From Sphingobacterium spiritivorum (GTDB lineage Bacteria > Bacteroidota > Bacteroidia > Sphingobacteriales > Sphingobacteriaceae): 64,000 bases of DNA. Location of the stretch: positions 806,001-870,000 of the forward strand of contig NZ_CP068083.1 in assembly GCF_016725325.1 (NCBI RefSeq), read 5' to 3'. Below are positions 56,626-64,000 of this stretch, piece after piece. Both the position numbers and the translations under genes were made by a program. Positions within the stretch are counted from its first letter, which is position 1, and each line of letters begins with the position of its first letter. The notes under the pieces are model-generated. The model was not told where the DNA came from. It made no database searches and was given only the letters and a program-made list of their open reading frames with translations.

Positions 56626-57147
56626 TCAGAACCTGGGAAACCTCAGTTTAAAATTCTGTTTACGCTGACCTTTTCGGAATATGATCAAACCAAAATAAAA
56701 CAAATCTATGGTCAAGGTTACCCTTTCTATCTGCTGAACCTGTTCCCAGGCTCTCTGCCTCTCTCTGCTGAGATAAGGTTCATCCCATATATATATAGTA
56801 TGTCTTCCGGTGCGGTTAAATAATTCGGGCTCCGGAAGTTCATTCTTACTGATTAAAATGGCATTTTTGAAAAAATCCTCCGAAGTTTCCATACTATCTT
56901 TATCCTCATGACCTTCGTTGTCTGCTAACGAATGGACAGCAACTATGTGTAGATGATGAAGTACACGTCCTAATACAGCCTTTTTCTTCCTATTCCAACC
57001 TGACAGACTGACTTCATTTCCCGTTGCCAACCGCTGATAAATAGCTTCATCTGTGAGTCTGTATACAAAAGGAGAATGTGTACCGTGACGGGTATTTGAG
57101 GTAAGAGCGTGTATAAATCTGGAACGTCTGTATCTTAAGGAAATCAT
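56626..57147 (-). CDS. Shortened methyltransferase-like protein lacking the SAM-binding core
   Basis: A 173-residue protein whose two ends match a Bacteroidota SAM-methyltransferase family of roughly 240-260 residues: the N-terminal NTRHGTHSPFVYRLTDEAIY, with the family's GxHSPFV motif, and the C-terminal WEQVQQIERVTLTIDLFYFG and LIIFRKGQRKQNFKLRF. The middle that should hold the glycine-rich SAM-binding fold is replaced by a shorter segment (LHIVAVHSLADNEGHEDKDS), and no GxGxG is visible. It therefore is probably not an active methyltransferase. I start at 57147, because the -7 box TATGTTTG lies directly upstream and a longer reading would pass through it. It ends against the convergent surface-antigen gene with almost no gap. 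Confidence 0.72.
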   Translation of the reverse strand: MISLRYRRSRFIHALTSNTRHGTHSPFVYRLTDEAIYQRLATGNEVSLSGWNRKKKAVLGRVLHHLHIVAVHSLADNEGHEDKDSMETSEDFFKNAILISKNELPEPELFNRTGRHTIYIWDEPYLSRERQRAWEQVQQIERVTLTIDLFYFGLIIFRKGQRKQNFKLRFPRF

Positions 57148-57151
57148 GCCA

Positions 57152-57159
57152 CAAACATA
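57152..57159 (-). promoter_or_regulatory. -7 box abutting the ATG at 57147
   Basis: The minus strand reads TATGTTTG (TAnnTTTG). The inferred start is 57148, one base before the ATG. Confidence 0.5.
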
Positions 57160-57302
57160 ATAAAAAGTTGATTTGTGTAGTGTTATATCTGTAAAAGGAA
57201 ACACTTTCGCTCCTCATAATCATTCCTTATTATTCGGATCAAAAGGTTGTAATTTCTTTAATATGTTGACTTTTACCCCTTTTAAATAAAAGAAATTTTA
57301 AT

Positions 57303-57310
57303 TAAATTTG
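57303..57310 (+). promoter_or_regulatory. -7 box abutting the SirB1-like gene
   Basis: TAAATTTG fits TAnnTTTG. The inferred start, 57314, is the A of the ATG. Confidence 0.5.
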
Positions 57311-57313
57311 AAT

Positions 57314-58165
57314 ATGAGCGATAATGAATTAAAGGCTTTAATCTCATTACTGGATGATCCTGACACTACTATTTTTGAGGAGATCGAACAAAAACTGATT
57401 ACATGTGGTCCTGAAGTCATCCCTTCCCTTGAATCTTCCTGGGAAAGTTCTTTTGATGTATTGATGCAGACCCGGATTGAGAATATTATTCACAAAATCC
57501 AGTTTGATCAGATCAAAAATGAGCTTCAGGTATGGAAGATGAGTAATTCATTTGATTTGCTTAATGGCTTACTTATTATCAACAGATACCAGTATCCGGC
57601 AATGAATGTAGACCAGATCATGTTTCAGCTGGCTGAATTAAGAAGAGAAGTCTGGTATGAACTGATATACGATATGAGTCCTTATGAAAAGGTCAAACTC
57701 ATTAATCATGTATTGTTTCAGGATTTTGGCTTATCGGGTAATACAGCTAACTACCATGATCCGCAAAACTCGTATTTAAATAAAGTACTGGAAAGCAAAA
57801 AGGGCAATCCGATTACACTGGCTTGTATCTATTGTGTCATTGCGCAACGTCTCGACATCCCTATTTACGGAGTCAATCTCCCCAAACACTTTGTTCTGGC
57901 GTATATGAATGAAGATGACATGGATTCGAAACCATTATTCTACATCAATGTATTCAACAAGGGGCAGGTGATGAAAATGGAAGATATCCTTTCCTTTTTA
58001 AAACAGCTCAACCTATCTCCGTCTCCGGAATACGTATTGCCTTGCGATAACGTTGCCATTATAAAAAGAGTGCTGAGAAATCTGATCTCCTCCTATACCC
58101 AGATAGATAATATGGAGAAAAAAGAGGAAATCGAAATATTACTGGATCTGATGGAAAAAGATTAA
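57314..58165 (+). CDS. SirB1-like transglutaminase-fold protein
   Basis: Protein of 283 residues of the SirB1/transglutaminase-like family. The N-terminal helical part (ELKALISLLDDPDTTIFEEI) resembles HEAT-like repeats. The transglutaminase-like core has LINHVLFQDFGLSGNTANYH, DPQNSYLNKVLESKKGNPIT, then LACIYCVIAQRLDIPIYGVN and LPKHFVLAYM. The Cys (residue 174 region, ACIYC) and His (PKHFVLAY) lie where the catalytic pair of the fold would be. Proteins of this type are widely found and have been linked to ribosome or peptidase-like functions without clear proof. I start at the ATG at 57314, since an upstream TTG lies inside the -7 box. Confidence 0.83.
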   Translation: MSDNELKALISLLDDPDTTIFEEIEQKLITCGPEVIPSLESSWESSFDVLMQTRIENIIHKIQFDQIKNELQVWKMSNSFDLLNGLLIINRYQYPAMNVDQIMFQLAELRREVWYELIYDMSPYEKVKLINHVLFQDFGLSGNTANYHDPQNSYLNKVLESKKGNPITLACIYCVIAQRLDIPIYGVNLPKHFVLAYMNEDDMDSKPLFYINVFNKGQVMKMEDILSFLKQLNLSPSPEYVLPCDNVAIIKRVLRNLISSYTQIDNMEKKEEIEILLDLMEKD

Positions 58166-58173
58166 TCAGCAGA

Positions 58174-59331
58174 TTAATCTCTTCCGTCAAAGTATATCCC
58201 TTCAGGAATCATTTGCACAGTGATATTTGTTTCCGGAGTCTTATCTACTATCAGTCGGGCATCCGGCGCAACATTACCATTGTCTGTAATTTTGAATCTG
58301 GATATATACCTGGAAGATTTATCCACCACAAACATAAATGTGCCGTTCGCACGTTTATCAATAGAGACATCCACCGGCTCAATAAGCCCTGTACTTGCCC
58401 CCTGAATAGTTCGGGTCGGAGTAATTTCACCTGCCGGAAGTTTAGAGAAGTTCTCAATGATATATATTTTTCCTACAGCCGAAGATCCTTCTCCTGTATA
58501 ATCAGTCAACACCAGTATATCCTTGAGCAGATGATAAGAGATTCCTCTTACTTTTGAAGCTCCGGCAATTGTATGCATTTGTGTATTGGAATAGTCAGCC
58601 AGCAACGTATCCAAGTTATTAACAACATTAGGTAATACCATGACACCACCATTAGGCCCCGATATAGAAGCATACAATGTTTTTCCATTTATGGCCAATC
58701 CCCATGGTGCTCTCTCTTCACCCAATCCGGCTAAGGTAATTTTCTGTCCATATCTGACATACCCGTTTGCAATAGCACTATTGAATTTATAGATTCCTAC
58801 AGGTTGTACATCCCTGTTAATACCTGTCCGGCTTGTTTTGGTAACATACAGGAATCTGGGCTCATTATTATTCTCCGGAATATTAATAGCCATACCTCTG
58901 ACACTTCCCATTACACTATTTTGAATGCTATTGGTACTGGCCGGAATCCCGTTGAGATTATAGCTCATATGTCTTAGGACCGTATCACTTAATCCATTCT
59001 CATTTTTAGGGGACTGATAAATACGCTGTACAAAAGGATCAAAATAAAGAGTTGCTCCACCTTTAACTCCTGAGGTAATGGATATATTGCGTAATTTGAA
59101 GATAGTAGACATATCCCCTCCGTTTGCCAATACAGAATCTGCATCTTCAATAATCCCTATAGTAGGGAAAGGAGTAGCCCCGTCACGGTAATTTGAAAAA
59201 GATATATATAGACGACCTATTTTGCCTTTCGTAACAGGCGGTTCATCATCGGAACGCTCACAGGATACGACGCCGGCGATCACACTTACAACCATTAAAG
59301 ATAAAATCAGGGCTTTGGAGAATTTCTTCAT
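58174..59331 (-). CDS. Lipoprotein with beta-propeller-like repeats
   Basis: A 385-residue protein of unknown function. The signal has lipobox VVSC (cysteine near residue 24), followed by ERSDDEPPVTKGK, a charged acidic stretch like those of surface-exposed Bacteroidota lipoproteins. The rest is strand-rich with repeated patterns seen in NHL/YncE-type propellers: SVRGMAINIPENNNEPRFLY, APWGLAINGKTLYASISGPN, KVRGISYHLLKDILVLTDYT and EPVDVSIDKRANGTFMFVVD. These G-x-A/S-h and L-Y/V-V-x-D units are typical propeller blades. It ends 8 bases from the SirB1-like stop in the convergent direction. A likely promoter box is at 59359-59366. Confidence 0.8.
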   Translation of the reverse strand: MKKFSKALILSLMVVSVIAGVVSCERSDDEPPVTKGKIGRLYISFSNYRDGATPFPTIGIIEDADSVLANGGDMSTIFKLRNISITSGVKGGATLYFDPFVQRIYQSPKNENGLSDTVLRHMSYNLNGIPASTNSIQNSVMGSVRGMAINIPENNNEPRFLYVTKTSRTGINRDVQPVGIYKFNSAIANGYVRYGQKITLAGLGEERAPWGLAINGKTLYASISGPNGGVMVLPNVVNNLDTLLADYSNTQMHTIAGASKVRGISYHLLKDILVLTDYTGEGSSAVGKIYIIENFSKLPAGEITPTRTIQGASTGLIEPVDVSIDKRANGTFMFVVDKSSRYISRFKITDNGNVAPDARLIVDKTPETNITVQMIPEGIYFDGRD

Positions 59332-59358
59332 TTTACAATGCTAACTTAAATGCTGTTA

Positions 59359-59366
59359 CAAATGTA
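59359..59366 (-). promoter_or_regulatory. Candidate -7 box of the propeller lipoprotein gene
   Basis: The minus strand reads TACATTTG (TAnnTTTG). The inferred start is near 59355, 24 bases before the ATG at 59331. No matching -33 is evident. Confidence 0.4.
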
Positions 59367-59429
59367 TAAAATAGTTATCTGAAAAGAGGACGTATTATGC
59401 AGCCTTCCTGCTACATTAACAGTCAATTG

Positions 59430-59446
59430 TTGCAAATATTGTGCAA
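59430..59446. promoter_or_regulatory. Possible second Zur-type site upstream of queH
   Basis: TTGCAA-N6-TGCAA (59430-59446) has the same outer half-sites and spacing as the core of the palindrome at 10451-10473, but the centre is not symmetric. It lies 38 bases before the queH ATG. A chance match in AT-rich DNA is quite possible. Confidence 0.25.
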
Positions 59447-59483
59447 TTTCGTTAAAATTGCAACGCATTTAATCAGGACTGGT

Positions 59484-60134
59484 ATGGACGGTAAAGAATT
59501 CAAGCGTGAAAAATTAGAACTCCCGAACGAAGGCAAAAAACTATTGCTTCATTCGTGCTGTGCCCCTTGTTCCGGGGAAGTAATGGAAGCATTGATTGCT
59601 TCAGATATTGATTTTACTATCTATTTTTATAATCCAAACATCCATCCACGCAAGGAATATGACTTGCGTAAAGATGAAAATATACGTTTCGCAGAAAAGC
59701 ACAATATCCCTTTCATTGACGCAGACTATGACGTTGATCATTGGTTTGAACTTGCAAAAGGAATGGAACAGGAGCCTGAGCGTGGGATAAGATGTACGAT
59801 GTGTTTTGATATGCGATTTGAAAAAACAGCAGAGTATGCTGCAAAAAACGGTTTTGATGTCATCTCCAGTTCATTAGGTATTTCCAGATGGAAAAACATG
59901 GAGCAGATCAATGACTGTGGACTTCGTGCAGCATCCCGTCATGAAGGTATGGAATACTGGACCTTCAACTGGAGAAAGAAAGGTGGATCGGCAAGAATGC
60001 TGGAGGTCTCCAAAAAGGAAAAATTCTATATGCAGGAGTATTGCGGTTGTGCATATTCTCTTCGCGACACGAATCACTGGAGATTAAAAAGCGGTCGTGA
60101 CCGTATAGAATTAGGAAAAAATTACTACGAATAA
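59484..60134 (+). CDS. queH: Epoxyqueuosine reductase QueH
   Basis: Last step of queuosine tRNA modification: reduces epoxyqueuosine to queuosine. It belongs to the QueH (DUF208) family, a non-homologous replacement of QueG. The 216-residue protein has the iron-sulfur and disulfide cysteines in motifs [40 protein letters not shown] and [19 protein letters not shown] (CC..C, CxxC, CxC). [20 protein letters not shown] fits the family's nucleotide-binding face. I start at the ATG at 59484 ([10 protein letters not shown]). An upstream ATG at 59397 would add 29 residues with no match to the family and would cover the promoter region. FolE (8214-8873) feeds the same pathway. Confidence 0.92.
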   Translation: MDGKEFKREKLELPNEGKKLLLHSCCAPCSGEVMEALIASDIDFTIYFYNPNIHPRKEYDLRKDENIRFAEKHNIPFIDADYDVDHWFELAKGMEQEPERGIRCTMCFDMRFEKTAEYAAKNGFDVISSSLGISRWKNMEQINDCGLRAASRHEGMEYWTFNWRKKGGSARMLEVSKKEKFYMQEYCGCAYSLRDTNHWRLKSGRDRIELGKNYYE

Positions 60135-60229
60135 TAACTCACCTGCAGGCGTAATTCAGGAAGGTTTTTCCGGGCTCTTGAGGCTCTCAAATAAATTGAA
60201 AAAAATTTCCTTTCTATAAGATTTATAAT

Positions 60230-60237
60230 TACCTTTG
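60230..60237 (+). promoter_or_regulatory. -7 box of the DUF177-rpmF-plsX-fabH unit
   Basis: TACCTTTG fits TAnnTTTG. The inferred start is near 60241, 16 bases before the GTG of the DUF177 gene. A variant TACCTTTA near 63054 could be a further promoter ahead of accB. Confidence 0.5.
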
Positions 60238-60256
60238 CAGGCTCAAATGCAGGATT

Positions 60257-60793
60257 GTGAAATATCTAAAACAATATAGGATACCCTTTTCCGGGCTGAA
60301 TGCAGGGAAACACAGTTTTGATTTTGACATTGAAAAGAAGTTCTTTGATTGTTTTGAGCATTCCATTGTCAAAGATGGAAACTTAAAAGCTCAGGTAGAC
60401 TTGCAGAAGCAAGAGAACATGTTGATTGTCCACTTTACTATTACCGGAACGATCAAACTGACTTGCGATATATGTTTGTCCGAATTTGACAGTCCAATCG
60501 ATGTAAAAGAACGGGTCCTTGTCAAATTTACTGATGAAAACTGGGAAGAAGACACCGAAGAAGTAATCGTTTTATCCAAAAATGATTATGAATTTGACAT
60601 TGCACATTTACTCTATGAGTATATCAATGTAGCGGTACCTTATTACACCAAGTGCAGCGAACAAGGCTTAAATCAATCATGCGATCCGGAGATGTTGGCG
60701 AAAGTCAATCAAATCGAGGACGAAGAAGAGAACAGTGCAGAAGAACACATTGACCCCAGATGGTCGGCATTAAGAAATATAAAAAATAACTAA
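60257..60793 (+). CDS. DUF177 (YceD) family protein
   Basis: Protein of 178 residues of the DUF177/YceD family, which is nearly always encoded ahead of rpmF and is linked to 23S rRNA/L32 biogenesis. It starts with GTG (60257). The core has [20 protein letters not shown] near residue 72 (the family C-x-x-C-L) and [31 protein letters not shown] near 105-130. The C-terminus ([13 protein letters not shown]) matches the family's DPR-WAAL-KKL end. rpmF follows 14 bases later. Confidence 0.92.
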   Translation: MKYLKQYRIPFSGLNAGKHSFDFDIEKKFFDCFEHSIVKDGNLKAQVDLQKQENMLIVHFTITGTIKLTCDICLSEFDSPIDVKERVLVKFTDENWEEDTEEVIVLSKNDYEFDIAHLLYEYINVAVPYYTKCSEQGLNQSCDPEMLAKVNQIEDEEENSAEEHIDPRWSALRNIKNN

Positions 60794-60807
60794 AACGGAA
60801 ATACGAG

Positions 60808-60999
60808 ATGGCACATCCAAAGCGTAAAACTTCTAAATCAAGAAGAGACAAAAGAAGAACACATTATAAAGCAGAAAAACCTAGCTTAACAGTTTGTCAA
60901 GAAACTGGCGCGGTTCATTTACCTCACCGTGCTTACACAGTAGATGGAAATTTATACTACAACGGTAAATTAATCATCGAAAATACAGCTGTTGTCTAA
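60808..60999 (+). CDS. rpmF: Ribosomal protein bL32
   Basis: Small subunit protein of the 50S particle, 63 residues. It starts [26 protein letters not shown], with the conserved P-K-R-K-x-S-x-S-R-R-x-x-R-R-x-H pattern, and later [19 protein letters not shown]. Only one cysteine remains, so this is the C- form without a zinc ribbon. It is followed by a hairpin terminator, yet lies in the same order as plsX and fabH. Confidence 0.96.
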   Translation: MAHPKRKTSKSRRDKRRTHYKAEKPSLTVCQETGAVHLPHRAYTVDGNLYYNGKLIIENTAVV

Positions 61000-61016
61000 C
61001 AATCTTTCAAGACATT

Positions 61017-61071
61017 AAACATCCCAAAATAAGTGTAAAATTTATCTTTTATGCTTTACTTTGGGATGTTT
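61017..61071 (+). terminator. Hairpin between rpmF and plsX
   Basis: Perfect 12-bp arms 61017-61028 (AAACATCCCAAA) and 61060-61071 with a long, weakly paired loop, then TTTTTGCG. It may end most DUF177-rpmF transcripts or act as an attenuator before plsX. Confidence 0.65.
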
Positions 61072-61103
61072 TTGCGTATTATTGAATCGAAAAATAATAA
61101 CGA

Positions 61104-62042
61104 ATGAAGATTGGTTTAGATATTTTAGGAGGGGATTTTGCTCCGGAATCCACAATTTTAGGAGCTATTGAAGCTCAAAAAGTGTTGCCAGCAGAACAAC
61201 GTATTGTTCTTATCGGTGACGAACATGCTGCTAAGCAGCGTATCCAGGAATTAGGAGCTCGTATTGAGGATTTTGATTTTGTACATGCTCCTGATAATAT
61301 TGGAATGGGTGAACACCCGACCAAAGCAATTGCCAAAAAACCGGATTCCAGTATAGTAAGAGGTTTTGACCTTTTGAAAAACGGAGAGATTGACTCTTTT
61401 GCTTCAGCAGGTAATACCGGAGCTATGTTGGTCGGTGCTCTTTTCAGCGTGAAGGCAGTACCGGGAATTTTACGTCCGGCTATCGCCACCAACGTTCCCA
61501 AACTTAAAGGTGGTAGCGGCCTGTTGTTAGACGTAGGCGCTAATGCAGATTGCAAACCCGAAATGCTAAATCAATTTGCTATACTGGGAAGTCTTTATAT
61601 TGAACATGTATTAGGTATACAGTCTCCTAAAGTCGGATTAGTCAATATTGGCGAAGAAGAAGAAAAAGGAAATATCCTTACAACCACAACCTACCCCCTG
61701 CTCAAAAACAATCCCCAATTAAATTTTATCGGTAACATTGAAGGAAGAGATCTTTTCACGGATCTCGCTGATGTAATGGTATGCGACGGATTTACAGGTA
61801 ATGTTATTCTGAAAATGGCGGAGTCCTTTTATGTGGTGACCAAGAAAAAGAAAATAAATGATGAATTCTTTGATAGGTTCAATTACGAACAGTACGGAGG
61901 TACCCCTATTCTGGGAGTGAATGCTCCTGTTATTATAGGGCATGGTATTTCTCCTCCGGAAGCTATCAAAAACATGGTTTTACAATCAAGAGCTATGATC
62001 GAGTCGAATTTTATCGATAAGATCAGATCTGTTTTCAATTAA
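61104..62042 (+). CDS. plsX: Phosphate acyltransferase PlsX
   Basis: Makes acyl-phosphate from acyl-ACP for phospholipid synthesis. The 312-residue protein starts MKIGLDILGGDFAPESTILG (family: D-x-x-GGD-x-x-P) and contains FVHAPDNIGMGEHPTKAIAK, SIVRGFDLLKNGEIDSFASAG NTGAML near residue 85-105, LLLDVGANADCKPEMLNQFA, and VCDGFTGNVILKMAES near 228. All are PlsX motifs. fabH follows 6 bases later, forming the usual plsX-fabH pair. Confidence 0.97.
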   Translation: MKIGLDILGGDFAPESTILGAIEAQKVLPAEQRIVLIGDEHAAKQRIQELGARIEDFDFVHAPDNIGMGEHPTKAIAKKPDSSIVRGFDLLKNGEIDSFASAGNTGAMLVGALFSVKAVPGILRPAIATNVPKLKGGSGLLLDVGANADCKPEMLNQFAILGSLYIEHVLGIQSPKVGLVNIGEEEEKGNILTTTTYPLLKNNPQLNFIGNIEGRDLFTDLADVMVCDGFTGNVILKMAESFYVVTKKKKINDEFFDRFNYEQYGGTPILGVNAPVIIGHGISPPEAIKNMVLQSRAMIESNFIDKIRSVFN

Positions 62043-62048
62043 CGTATT

Positions 62049-63038
62049 ATGTCAAAAATTCATGCAGCTATTACAGCTGTTAATGGCTATGTTCCTGACT
62101 ATGTGCTTACAAATAAGGAGCTTGAAACAATGGTTGACACCAATGACGAGTGGATTGTCTCTCGTACAGGTATCAAAGAAAGACGCATCCTGAAAGGGGA
62201 AGGTAAAGCTACTTCAGATCTGGCTGTACCTGCAGTATTGGGTCTTTTGAAAAAAAGAGGAATTACTGCGGAAGAAATAGATCTGATTGTATTTTGTACG
62301 AGTACTCCTGACATGTTATTTCCGGCAACGGCGAATATACTTGCGGATAAAATCGGCGCAAAAAATGCCTGGGGATTTGATTTGCAGGCGGCTTGTTCGG
62401 GATTTTTATTCGGGCTGAACACGGCCTCACAATTTATTATTTCCGGTACTCACAAAAAAGTATTGGTGGTAGGTGCGGATAAAATGTCTTCAGTAGTCAA
62501 TTACAAAGATCGCAACACCTGTATCCTGTTTGGTGATGGATGTGGTGCTGTATTGTTAGAACCAAACGAAGAAGGAATGGGTATTCAGGATGCCATCCTC
62601 AAAACGGACGGATCAGGCGGACAATACCTTAATATTAAAGGTGGAGGATCCTTAAATCCTGCAACGCATGAGACTGTAGATGCTGAAATGCACTATGCTT
62701 ATCAGGAAGGCCGTACGGTATTCAAATTTGCGGTAACAAATATGGCTGACGTTGCAGCAGAGATCATGGACAAGAATAATCTGACATCTGCTGATATCAA
62801 CTGGCTGGTACCTCATCAGGCTAATAAACGTATCATCGATGCGACAGCTGAGCGTGTAGGTCTGCCGGAAGAAAAAGTAATGGTTAATATCCAGAAATAC
62901 GGAAATACGACCAGTGCGACTATTCCAATGTGTCTTTGGGAATGGGAGAGTCAATTGAAAAAAGGAGATAACCTGATCCTTGCCGCATTTGGCGGAGGAT
63001 TTACATGGGGCTCTATTTATTTAAAGTGGGCATATTAA
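62049..63038 (+). CDS. fabH: Beta-ketoacyl-ACP synthase III (FabH)
   Basis: Starts fatty acid synthesis by condensing an acyl-CoA with malonyl-ACP. It has 329 residues and the Cys-His-Asn triad: active-site Cys near residue 115 in [13 protein letters not shown], His near 255 in PHQANKRI, and Asn near 285 in [16 protein letters not shown]. The N-terminus ([20 protein letters not shown]) and the substrate loop [16 protein letters not shown] are typical. It lies 76 bases upstream of accB. Confidence 0.97.
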   Translation: MSKIHAAITAVNGYVPDYVLTNKELETMVDTNDEWIVSRTGIKERRILKGEGKATSDLAVPAVLGLLKKRGITAEEIDLIVFCTSTPDMLFPATANILADKIGAKNAWGFDLQAACSGFLFGLNTASQFIISGTHKKVLVVGADKMSSVVNYKDRNTCILFGDGCGAVLLEPNEEGMGIQDAILKTDGSGGQYLNIKGGGSLNPATHETVDAEMHYAYQEGRTVFKFAVTNMADVAAEIMDKNNLTSADINWLVPHQANKRIIDATAERVGLPEEKVMVNIQKYGNTTSATIPMCLWEWESQLKKGDNLILAAFGGGFTWGSIYLKWAY

Positions 63039-63114
63039 TACCCTATTTATTTATTACCTTTACAGGCTAATTTTTTTGAAACATTAAACATTTAAACATC
63101 TAAAACCTGCTAAT

Positions 63115-63594
63115 ATGAGTATGGATATTAAACAAATACAAGATCTGATCAAATTCGTTGCAAAATCTGGTGTAAATGAAGTTGCAATCGAAGAAAAAGA
63201 TTTTAAAATCACAATAAAGACTAATCAGGAACCTACAATCGTTACAGCTACTGTACCAGTTGCAGCTCCTGTCGCACAAGCTTTACCAGCTGCTCCTGTT
63301 GCAACTGCTCCTGCTGCTCCTGTTGCAGCCGCTGCTGCTGACAATAATGCAAACTACATCACTGTAAAATCTCCGATGATCGGAACATTCTACCGTGCTG
63401 CAGGTCCTGGTAAACCAAACTTTGCGAATGTTGGTGATGAGATCACTCCCGGAAAAGTTCTTTGCATCGTAGAAGCAATGAAACTTTTCAACGAAATTGA
63501 ATCTGAAGTTTCAGGTAAAATCGTCAAAATCTTAATTGATGACGCTAAACCTGTTGAATACGATCAGCCATTATTCCTGGTAGATCCTAGCTAA
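63115..63594 (+). CDS. accB: Biotin carboxyl carrier protein of acetyl-CoA carboxylase
   Basis: Carries the biotin that is carboxylated by AccC and transferred to acetyl-CoA. It has 159 residues. A short N-terminal domain (MDIKQIQDLIKFVAKSGVNE), an alanine/proline-rich linker (residues 45-80, VPVAAPVAQALPAAPVATAP) and the lipoyl-like biotin domain with VEAMKLFNEIESEVSGKIVK, where the Lys of EAMK (about residue 122) is biotinylated. SPMIGTFYRAAGPGKPNFAN precedes it. accC follows 75 bases later. Confidence 0.97.
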   Translation: MSMDIKQIQDLIKFVAKSGVNEVAIEEKDFKITIKTNQEPTIVTATVPVAAPVAQALPAAPVATAPAAPVAAAAADNNANYITVKSPMIGTFYRAAGPGKPNFANVGDEITPGKVLCIVEAMKLFNEIESEVSGKIVKILIDDAKPVEYDQPLFLVDPS

Positions 63595-63669
63595 GAATAT
63601 ACTTCTCTTATAAGGAAGTATTAGCATATTCAGCGAGAAATCGCCTAACAGAAACATCAATTAAGACTC

Positions 63670-64000
63670 ATGTTTAAAAAAATATTAATTGCCAACAGAG
63701 GTGAAATCGCCTTACGCATCATTCGCACGTGTCGTGAAATGGGCATTAAGAGTGTTGCGGTTTATTCTACAGCAGACAGAGATAGTCTTCATGTCCGTTT
63801 TGCGGATGAAGCAGTCTGTATCGGACCTCCGCCAAGTAAAGATTCTTATTTAAATATCCCTAACATCATTTCTGCAGCAGAACTGACTAATGCAGATGCA
63901 ATCCATCCTGGGTACGGATTTTTATCTGAAAATGCTCGTTTTTCTGCTATTTGTGCAGAGTACGGCATCAAATTTATCGGTGCTACAGCAGAACAGATCG
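63670..64000 (+). CDS. accC: Biotin carboxylase of acetyl-CoA carboxylase (5' part)
   Basis: ATP-dependent enzyme that carboxylates biotin on AccB. Only the first 110 or so residues lie in the window; the gene runs off the right edge. The visible part reads [60 protein letters not shown] and [20 protein letters not shown], exactly the AccC N-terminal domain with its IANRGEIA and [10 protein letters not shown] motifs. The ATG at 63670 is the family start. It is downstream of accB and probably co-transcribed. Confidence 0.96.
   Translation, partial: MFKKILIANRGEIALRIIRTCREMGIKSVAVYSTADRDSLHVRFADEAVCIGPPPSKDSYLNIPNIISAAELTNADAIHPGYGFLSENARFSAICAEYGIKFIGATAEQI

Noticed and set aside
63240..63340. 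Repeated GCTCCTGTTGCA-like units in accB
   Set aside because: This is the usual alanine/proline linker of biotin carrier proteins.

Overview
The window looks like chromosomal DNA of a Bacteroidota bacterium, most likely a Sphingobacterium or close relative. The base composition is AT-rich. There are many promoter elements of the Bacteroidota type (TAnnTTTG at -7), Shine-Dalgarno sites are weak or absent, one protein carries a type IX secretion sorting domain, IspG is the long Bacteroidota form, and the DUF4397 and SirB1-like proteins fit the same phylum. Species was not determined.

Layout. 1-6 kb: an RND tripartite efflux operon on the minus strand (adaptor, pump, TolC-like channel), followed by the decayed start of an MFS transporter at the left edge. 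6.2-12.5 kb: an accessory-looking stretch with a stand-alone DUF262/HNH (GmrSD-like) protein, a probable zinc-homeostasis cluster (folE, yidD, a small protein faintly like carbonic anhydrase, an NTF2-fold protein) beside a broken Fur/Zur regulator gene and its intact 23-bp palindrome, and two poorly known genes. 12.6-34 kb: core genes (parE, purU, an rRNA-type methyltransferase, a MlaFE lipid ABC pair, ispG, kup, an APC permease, tyrS, ftsK, a LolA-like carrier) with a few uncharacterised ones, including a 594-residue cysteine-containing protein behind a perfect palindrome. 34-41.7 kb: a complete hexuronate-to-KDG catabolic locus (LacI regulator, ExuT-like transporter, UxaC, UxuA, SDR-type fructuronate reductase, KDG kinase, KDPG aldolase). 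41.7-55.1 kb: the classic minus-strand block of tRNA-Thr, Tyr, Gly and Thr, tuf, tRNA-Trp, secE, nusG, rplKAJL and rpoBC. 55.4-60.1 kb: an Omp85-type surface antigen, a shortened methyltransferase-like protein, a SirB1-like protein, a lipoprotein and queH. 60.2-64 kb: DUF177, rpmF, plsX, fabH, accB and the start of accC, the fatty-acid initiation operon.

Transcription signals are unusually readable. Perfect or near-perfect hairpins separate most convergent gene pairs. A strong terminator followed directly by a full promoter splits nusG from rplK. Hairpins also lie in the rplL-rpoB and rpoB-rpoC gaps. Several genes (55462, 57147, 57314, 21042) have the -7 box so close to the ATG that their mRNAs should be leaderless or nearly so.

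No CRISPR array, insertion sequence, integrase or phage module was recognised. The best candidates for new biology are the orphaned zinc cluster with a dead regulator, the 594-residue uncharacterised protein, the methyltransferase-like protein that seems to lack its SAM-binding core, and the leaderless promoters.
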